From Paracyclopina nana (taxonomy: Eukaryota > Arthropoda > Copepoda > Cyclopoida > Cyclopettidae): a DNA stretch of 64,000 nucleotides. The translations under genes were made by a program, and so were the position numbers. This document shows positions 57,523 to 64,000 of the stretch, piece by piece. The notes below the pieces were generated by a model. That model saw nothing but the letters and a program-made list of their open reading frames with translations, was not told the origin of the DNA and did no database searches. The stretch covers positions 15,822,501 through 15,886,500 of the forward strand of contig JAGUCH010000002.1 of assembly GCA_019096065.1 (NCBI GenBank), read 5' to 3'. Position 1 is the stretch's first letter; each line of letters begins with the position of its first letter.

Positions 57523-60149
57523 ATGGGGAACGGCAGCTCTTCCGCGAGCAAAAATGGCGTGCTCAAGGAGACAATGGGTGACCATGACGAGAGCATCAAC
57601 TGCATGGCTTTGTCCGAGGACGGTAGCATGCTCGTCACCGGATCAGAGGACTCCACGGCCAGAATGTGGTCCACCAAAACCGACGAGACCGAATGCATTG
57701 GCGTGCTCAAGTGAGATCGACGACGCACTTTGCTAAACCATCCAACGGCCTCAATTCCATCCTTTTCAGGGGTCACTCTAGCTACATCAATTGCGTCGGC
57801 GTGGTGGACATTTACGTGGTCACCGGCTCGGCAGATTCGACCATGCGAAAGTGGGACATGACTACGTGCGAATGCCTCTTTGTTTACGAGGGCCACACAG
57901 CCAGAGTCCAAAAGTACGCAACTTCTTTTTTACATCATTACAACGTGATGTCATTTGTCCATCATGTAATAAGCGCTCCGCCTGCGCGTGAGCGCAGTTG
58001 ACACGTGCGCCAATCACGTAGCAAGAAATAACCAGTTTCCAAAAATGATAGTCGCTGATTGCACTTTAGATTGCACCTTTGCTTTGATTGGTGCGCTGGA
58101 TTGTCCAGCACGGTCAGTTTCTCAAAAAGGGCGAATTTCAATTGAAAAATGTTAAAATAATCAGTTTGACTTTATTCCTAAAAGCAAAAGCAAAAGATTA
58201 TATTTTTGCCAAATTATCAAAAGTTTGGCCTCTGCTATTTTCCCGGTTTTTAATTCTTCACGAGGCTGAGTGGTAAATCAGGCTGTATATTTTGTTAGAT
58301 TCGCGTCATGGCTGGGCAAAAATCACCTTAATTATTGCAGATTAATTTGCACGGGAGACTTCATTTTCTCCTCCTCCTACGACAAAACGGTGAAAGCCTG
58401 GCTATTTGACACCACGGAATTGGACGAAGGCTCTGAGGACAAGGCATGCATTCGGACCTTTAAAGGCCACAGCAAGGGCGTTTACCCCTTGATTTTCATT
58501 CCTGCTGAAGAGAGCCACTTATTCTCGAATGAGGACGGACCCGTCATCAACCCTGGCGACCTGTTAATCTCTGGAGCAGCTGATTCAACTGCAAGGTCGT
58601 GGTCTTTTGACACTGGCAGCTGCTTGAAAATCTTCAAAGGCCACACTGGGGCCGTGACCACCATGTCCACAGATGCCTTGGGAAAAGTCCTCTACACGGC
58701 AGGAGCTGATGCTACCATCAAGTCTTGGAACATTTCCACCGGCCAAGTTTTGAAGGTAACTAAGTGCAATTAGGCGTTCATTTTTCAGCGCGGTCTTTAA
58801 ATAATAATGTATGGACCATTTTGCTCAGACCTTCAGAGGTCACCAAAAAATGATCCTGGACATAGTGCTGAACAAGGATGAGTCCTACCTCTACTCAGCC
58901 TCAGTTGATATGAAGGCTCGTAGTTGGCTGCCCGAAGTGGGCGGGGAGGCCAAAGTGTTTGAGGGCGGGACCCGCTCAATATGCTTCCTCTACCTCAAAG
59001 GCCACATCTGTGAGTCCTTGACCGAAAACGAACTTTTTCGAGCTGCACCTTTGAGCACACAGCCATACTTACATGTATAATGGCCATTTCCACTGCCATC
59101 TACTGGCTTTATTTGTTGACATTGGTTTTAAGCAGTGTGCGCATGCGCAGAAACGGCGGACCGGTACGGTGAGCGCGCACTAGCCATTGCGCATGCGCAC
59201 CACCTAGATTTATAGATGGCAGTGAAATGGCCCGATTGGTATCGCTCATATGACCCTTGGGAATTGTCTGTTGCAGACAATGGAAGGCCACACGAATGCC
59301 GTGATTTGCTTGCTCGTGGTGAACCGGCTAATGTACTCGGGATCGGCTGACAGCTCGGCCAAATGCTGGGTGACTGAGTTTGGGGACTGCACCAGGCAAT
59401 ACAAGGGCCATAAGCATTCAGTCATTTGCATGAAGTTTGACAAGGGCGTATGTACGTGAATAGCACTGTTTTCAATAGTTGATACTGCACAAAAATAGGG
59501 TGGTTTTTTTTGGCCACCAGATGGCGTTCCGGCAAATTGCACTTACAAAGCACATATTGCAGTCATGGCAAGGTATAGTGCAAAAAATATTGAAATGCAT
59601 CTCAATTCTAGTATTTACTGGGTGTGGCGATGGAATTGCTAGGGCTTATGATGCAAAGTCTGCAACCTTAAGAAGGGTCTTTCAAGGGCATGAAGGTGCT
59701 GTTAATTGCATGGTGGCTGTTGATGACAAGCTCTTCACTGGAAGCTCTGATGGCACCCTAAGAGTCTGGGATGCTAAAGACATCAGGTACAACTTGCAGC
59801 AAATTAATGTTTCTTTAAGTATTTAGCATTAATTTACATTTTGCAAAGTGATGACATGAATGTTGATGAAGAGCCACCACCAGCCCCACCAACCACTGTG
59901 GTCGAGGATGATGGCCTTGCCAATGAATTGGAACGTCTCGACAATGATGAGGAAAATCCTGACATGATTGAAACAGCTGAAGATGGTATCATTGATGATG
60001 ATGCTCCTCCAGCTGAGGATCCTGTTGAGGACGTTGAAGAAATTAAACCTGATGATGAAGAAGAGCCCCCAGCTGAGGCTGAAGAAGAAGTGGGGAAAAC
60101 TGACGAGCCGTCAGCTGCTGCTGCTGAGGAGGTTCTGGCATCTGGTTGA
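57523..60149 (+). CDS. WDR86: WD40-repeat protein, WDR86-like
   Basis: Exons 57523-57710, 57770-57913, 58341-58755, then either 58829-59009 (4) or 59277-59451 (5), then 59612-59786 and 59849-60149. With exon 5 the product is 465 aa. The N-terminus MGNGSSS fits N-myristoylation. Six to seven WD repeats follow (TGSEDSTARMWS, SSSYDKTVKAW, YTAGADATIKSW, YSGSADSSAKCW, FTGCGDGIARAYDAKS, FTGSSDGTLRVWDAKD), closely matching human WDR86 in order and wording. A tail of about 95 Glu/Asp/Pro-rich residues ends the protein. WD40 propellers are scaffolds; the partner of WDR86 is not known to me. Exons 4 and 5 encode aligned repeats with the same phases (0 in, 1 out); including both breaks the frame. Confidence 0.88.
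58829..59009 (+). other. Candidate mutually exclusive exon 4 of the WDR86-like gene
   Basis: This 181-base exon has a good acceptor (TTTTGCTCAG) and donor (ATCTGTGAGT) and encodes one repeat unit, beginning TFRGHQKM. The frame joins exon 3 at phase 0 and exon 6 at phase 1, exactly as exon 5 (175 bases) does. The two units align end to end. Joined to exon 5 it would shift frame and stop within about 25 codons. Confidence 0.65.
59082..59232. repeat. 151-bp inverted repeat with NRF1-like and CTCF-like motifs
   Basis: The arms GGCCATTTCCACTGCCATCT (59082) and AGATGGCAGTGAAATGGCC (ending 59232) pair with one bulged base. Inside, two palindromic TGCGCATGCGCA sites (59138-59149 and 59188-59199) match the NRF1/ewg consensus. 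It lies between candidate exclusive exons 4 and 5 and resembles a MITE, though no target duplication is clear. Confidence 0.75.
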
Positions 60150-60889
60150 ATTTTGTGGTGCAGCTGTTTGTTTACTTTTCTGCAAGCTAACTGACCCATT
60201 TGACCCACCAACTCTAATATTGCTGAGAATAACAACACTATTCTATTTACTGAAATGCTGCTGTTTATTATGTTCCAGATGGGAGCATTTTCTTTTCATA
60301 ATACTTAGCATACTGTACATTTAGTTATGTATGGATATAGGTCATGTAGAAGCTTAAGTGGAAGTGTCATGTTCATATGATCGAGGGCGGGGTATCACAA
60401 TTAACCAATTACCATGGTAAATTAACTTCAATGGTATTCAAATGCAGATTATCCCACAATTAACGCAGAAAGTCACTACTAGATCGGGCTCCAAGTCGAG
60501 CCAAATGCAGCTGGTGCTTTCCAGTGTGTGCTTGGTACCCAGCGCGTAGCCTGTTTTTATGCCTGAGATTTATAGGCCCGAATCATGCGCGTTCAACTCC
60601 GAAAAAGGTGGGACATTCTGTAATTTTTAACTTCTGTGGTGAGTGAAATATGTTGATAAAAAGGGAATTTGAGATTTCTACCTTCAGCCAGTGAATCTGT
60701 GTGAATCATTCTTGAGTTATGAAAAGCTATGATGACTTTGCTAAAGCAGTACAGTGGATACTAGCTACATTTTAAATGCATTGTCCGGTCATGTTCGGAG
60801 TGTAGCTGCGTACACTGCACGTTTTATAATGGTGGAATGAACATTAAAAGTATCAAGTAAGTTTTTGTGCCTTGTATGGAAATAGTGCA
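60150..60889. other. Convergent intergenic region
   Basis: 740 bases holding the 3' ends of the WDR86-like gene (+) and the sushi protein (-). An ATTAAA near 60843 is a possible signal for the plus strand. Nothing else was recognised. Confidence 0.4.
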
Positions 60890-63818
60890 TCAAGCCTTGT
60901 TGGAAGCTTCACTGTAGGTGCAAGCACTTCCAGTGTCCCCTGGCTCAGAAGAGTTGCTTCCTTCGGTCTCCAGCTCGTGCTCTTCCAGCAGGGGCACACC
61001 TTCAGTGTTGATGATTGAGGAGGTGTCAAAAGAGGCCAGGGAGCCAGCCAAGGCCCTGCATGATGGGGTCTGGCTCTCTGTGGTGGTCAGGGTGCTCTCA
61101 GAGGGCTCCTTGCAGTGCAGCAGATTGCCAGCCACGTCCACGGAGGCTGCTGAGCCCGACCTCAGGCTGGCTGTCTGACTGGGCTGCCTTTGCCCTGACC
61201 AGTTGACCCCAGCTGAGGACACAGAGTGGTGCGAGACAGTGTCACTCAGAGCATCATGATCCCTGGGAGAGCCACCAGAAGAGGACACTGAGCTGCCAGC
61301 ATGTCTTCGGCCATTCCTCGGAGGCTGCTGCCGATTGCTCTGAGGCCACACATGCACTTCATTGAGGTCCACAACCTCACGACTGCTGTGAGATCTCCCT
61401 GCATGCTGCTGCTGCTGCCTTGAGCTCGTTCTGGCAGACCTGGATGAGGCCGCAGGGGCGGCCGCTGATGTTGGCCTGCTGTACCTGCCCTGCTGCCTGT
61501 AATGGCCTCCATTTGTCGAGGCCGCGTGAGAGGATGATGGGATGGTATACAGGATATGCGACCCTATTGCAGTGGTGCTCACTGGATTGGAGTTGCCATC
61601 TGCTTCGATGGCCTCTGTGAGCGGCAAGCTGCTGTTATGTGCCAAAGGCTGCTGCTGAAGCTGCTCATTAGTTCCAAAGTGGGCGTTGATGGCGCTAGTT
61701 GTGCAGTGATTGATGTTCACGCCATCTCTGAGCGCTTCTTCGTAACTGGGCAGGGTGACTTGCTGCATGCCGTCCGCAAAAGCAATCAAGGCCATTCTGT
61801 CATGCTCATGTGGCCTTCTGACCATATGATCATTGCTGCCCGAAGAGGAATTGTTGTTGTTGTTGTTGGGCGGGCCGGTGCGTGGCCGGCATTCCGGTGT
61901 GACTGTCACCGTGGTGGACCAGTGCGCCGGGCCGGACGGCGGTGGTACCGGCCCGCCTTTGCGCCTACACAGCACCACCAGGCAACTGGTGGTGAACAGG
62001 GCAATGACAGCCAACCCAGTAGACACTGTGACAAGACTGATGACAAGTGGCAACGAGCTGGAGTCCGAGTCAGACCAGCCAGAGTCGATCAAGTCCTCGC
62101 GTACACACTGGGGCAGCTCGTTGGGAGTCCAACATCCGGTGGGGTGGCATTTCAAGGACCGCGACCCCTTCATTTTGTACCCAGGGTGGCACTCATAGTA
62201 GACCTCAGTCCAAATGCGGTAGACATTTTCCGGGGAGGTCACCATGAAGCCATGGCTGACACTTGGTGGCCTCTCACAAAAGTCAAATGGCACTAAAAAA
62301 TAATTTTAAAAAAATAGACGTGTCAAATTTGTATTGTAGTTACCACAAGCTGGCATATTTCCGACCCATTTGCCAGCATGACAAGTTCTCCTGGTTGGCA
62401 AGCAGGGCGTCCGTGAGTCACGGTAGCCAATGCTGCATGAATACTCGAGGACTGTGCCATGTATGGCTCCATTTGAGGTCAACCAGCCCTCCATGCGCTC
62501 GAAATCAGTGTTTGGAATGGGAGTTGGCGAAGGGCACATCACTTCATCCAGAGGGTCTTGAAAGGTGTTTTGCTCGAGCTTGATGCACACAGGCGGCACC
62601 TTGGGAGACCAGTCACCTGTTGACATGCACCTGTAGGTGTCCTGGCCCTGATAGGTGCGCATGATGTAGCCCTCTTGGCAATGGTATCTGGCTATGGTGC
62701 CCCGCTCGTACTGCCCTCTTTCGGACACTGGCAAAGCCAGGGGTGTTCCTGCATCTGTATCCGTGACATAATATCCATTTGGAATCGAGGTCGGAGAGGG
62801 GCAGTGAGTTCTTCTAGGCACCGGCCGAATTTGGGATGACACTACAAAAACATTATTTATAATAACGGCATTTTTAGCTTGGACCAGTTTGTGAGTTTTC
62901 TCACTACCGCTTTGGATGGCGCCACCGTCGAGGGGGCAACATTGCCAGAAGTGTTTATTTTCGTTAGTTCACCTTTTTGGCGTTTTTGGTGGGCGAGTGG
63001 CCAAAATTATAGTAAAAATGTAATTACCACAAGCTGGAATGACGCCTTCCCACTTTCCTTTGCGGCAAACTCGTTTGTCAGCCGACAGAGGGAGCAAGAC
63101 AAATCCTTGGTGGCAATGGTACACCGCCACAGCTCCTGGCTTGTAGCCGTTATTCGGGGACTGCCGATGGCCGTTGATTTCCAGGCTGCCATTTTCTATC
63201 ACAGGAATTGTGCTATCTGGGTACTGGCAGAGTTTCTCTAGATTGACAAAAATGCCAAATGTCAAATTATTCTTTTCCATTATTCCTTTTGGTACCTTTG
63301 CACTGAGGGAAATCCTTTTGGCCCCCAACAGCCTCCCAGCTGCCATCTTCCTTGCACCTGATCTTGCCATTGGAGCTGCCACTCCTTAACTCATAGCCTT
63401 CATCGCACTCAACTGAGGCCTCCTGGCCAGTTCTGTACCTCACATTGTCCCCAGTGTCCAGTTGACCATTGGGGATTTTGGGGTAACTACACACAATGGG
63501 CTTACAGGTGGGGTAAGTTGATGGGGCTGCATCGGAGAACCAATTGCCATAGCGACACTCCACAAAGGGTGGACCCACCAAATGGAAGCCCTGGAAGCAG
63601 GCATACTTGGCCACTGAGGACTTGCCATCCCAGTCAGTGACACCATGCTCAATTTGCTCAGGAAAAGAGCAAGGTGGATCTGAAAATGTAGCATTGCTAA
63701 TCATTTTTTTTATGTCACTAATCAAAGGCCGAGCTTTTGTACCTGATTGAGAGGAAACCAAGGCTAGGCTGGCAAGCAGCCATTTTGCCACAAGAGTCCA
63801 ACGTTTCATGCCTGACAT
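60890..63818 (-). CDS. Type I membrane protein with six sushi (CCP) domains
   Basis: Minus-strand exons 63818-63743, 63679-63296, 63237-63028, 62841-62344 and 62292-60890, all joined in phase 1, give 856 aa. A signal peptide (residues 1-24) is followed by six sushi domains at about 27-82, 84-152, 155-222, 232-305, 318-388 and 394-450. Each has the Cys-Trp/Gly pattern (CSYPKIPNG, CPSPTSIPNG, GKWEGVIPAC). A membrane helix lies at about 468-497, with CRRK as stop-transfer. The 355-residue cytoplasmic tail is Ser/Asn/Gln-rich with an LPSYEEAL motif, a PY-like site for NEDD4-type ligases. All-phase-1 introns are typical of shuffled extracellular modules. Sushi domains bind other cell-surface or complement-like proteins; the ligand is unknown. 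The layout resembles SUSD4, but orthology is not established. Confidence 0.85.
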
Positions 63819-64000
63819 TTGTAATGTCTCATTGTAAGTTCCTCATATAAGGAGCAATATTTTGTACTCAGCTGGCAAGAAAATCGATGGCTCTGACTGC
63901 TTTTGCGCTGCAATGCTGGCGCGCTCCTCTCAATTTGTGGAGGGCTTTCTCTCCTTTTTCAGCCTAAAGAAAGCAATTTTGCTCAAAGAGTATACAAGAG

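Noticed and set aside
58829-59451. WDR86-like gene as a frameshifted pseudogene
   Set aside because: The frame breaks only if exons 4 and 5 are both used; skipping either one leaves a complete open frame.
1-64000. CRISPR arrays, operators, Shine-Dalgarno sites or bacterial mobile elements
   Set aside because: The genes are intron-containing and metazoan; no regularly spaced direct repeats were seen.

Overview
This window is animal nuclear DNA, almost certainly from an arthropod (an insect or close relative). The evidence is an arthropod-type troponin C, an FMRFamide-receptor-like GPCR, a TRPA channel, short GT/AG introns in nearly every gene, and AT-rich spacers carrying small DNA transposons. 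I rebuilt gene models by hand from open frames, splice sites and intron phase. No transcript evidence was available and the species cannot be named from the sequence.

Layout. 0.3-4.0 kb (+): a C2H2 zinc-finger protein with five AT-hooks. 4.1-6.2 kb (-): two tandem paralogous small genes of three exons each (about 100 aa), unrecognised. 9.6-16.2 kb (+): a complete TRPA channel in nine exons, with a hAT-type MITE in intron 2 and a tRNA-bearing repeat in intron 7. 19.2-25.3 kb (+): a secreted MORN-repeat protein whose last intron ends with a tRNA-His gene. 29.9-32.1 kb (+): a GPCR. 32.8-48.8 kb (+): a DDX52/Rok1-type RNA helicase whose 11.9-kb third intron holds a hAT MITE, a TA-flanked MITE and a roughly 7.55-kb CACTA-like transposon. 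That transposon carries two divergent spliced genes: a 985-aa transposase and a nine-exon, 915-aa protein of unknown function. 48.9-52.2 kb (+): a C9orf85 homologue and NUBP1, packed end to end and overlapping. 52.2-56.2 kb (-): a short DEG/ENaC subunit, a four-RRM RNA-binding protein and troponin C. 57.5-60.1 kb (+): a WDR86-like WD40 protein with a predicted pair of mutually exclusive exons. 60.9-63.8 kb (-): a type I membrane protein with six sushi domains.

The host genes are ordinary neighbours with no shared pathway, although TRPA, GPCR, DEG/ENaC and troponin C fit neuromuscular tissue, and DDX52 (rRNA processing) and NUBP1 (cytosolic Fe-S assembly) are housekeeping. The parts most worth a second look are the accessory gene of the CACTA-like element, the exclusive WD40 exon pair around a 150-bp inverted repeat, the unrecognised tandem gene pair at 4-6 kb, the repeat family carrying two tRNA-like units, and the tRNA whose terminator doubles as a splice-site polypyrimidine tract.
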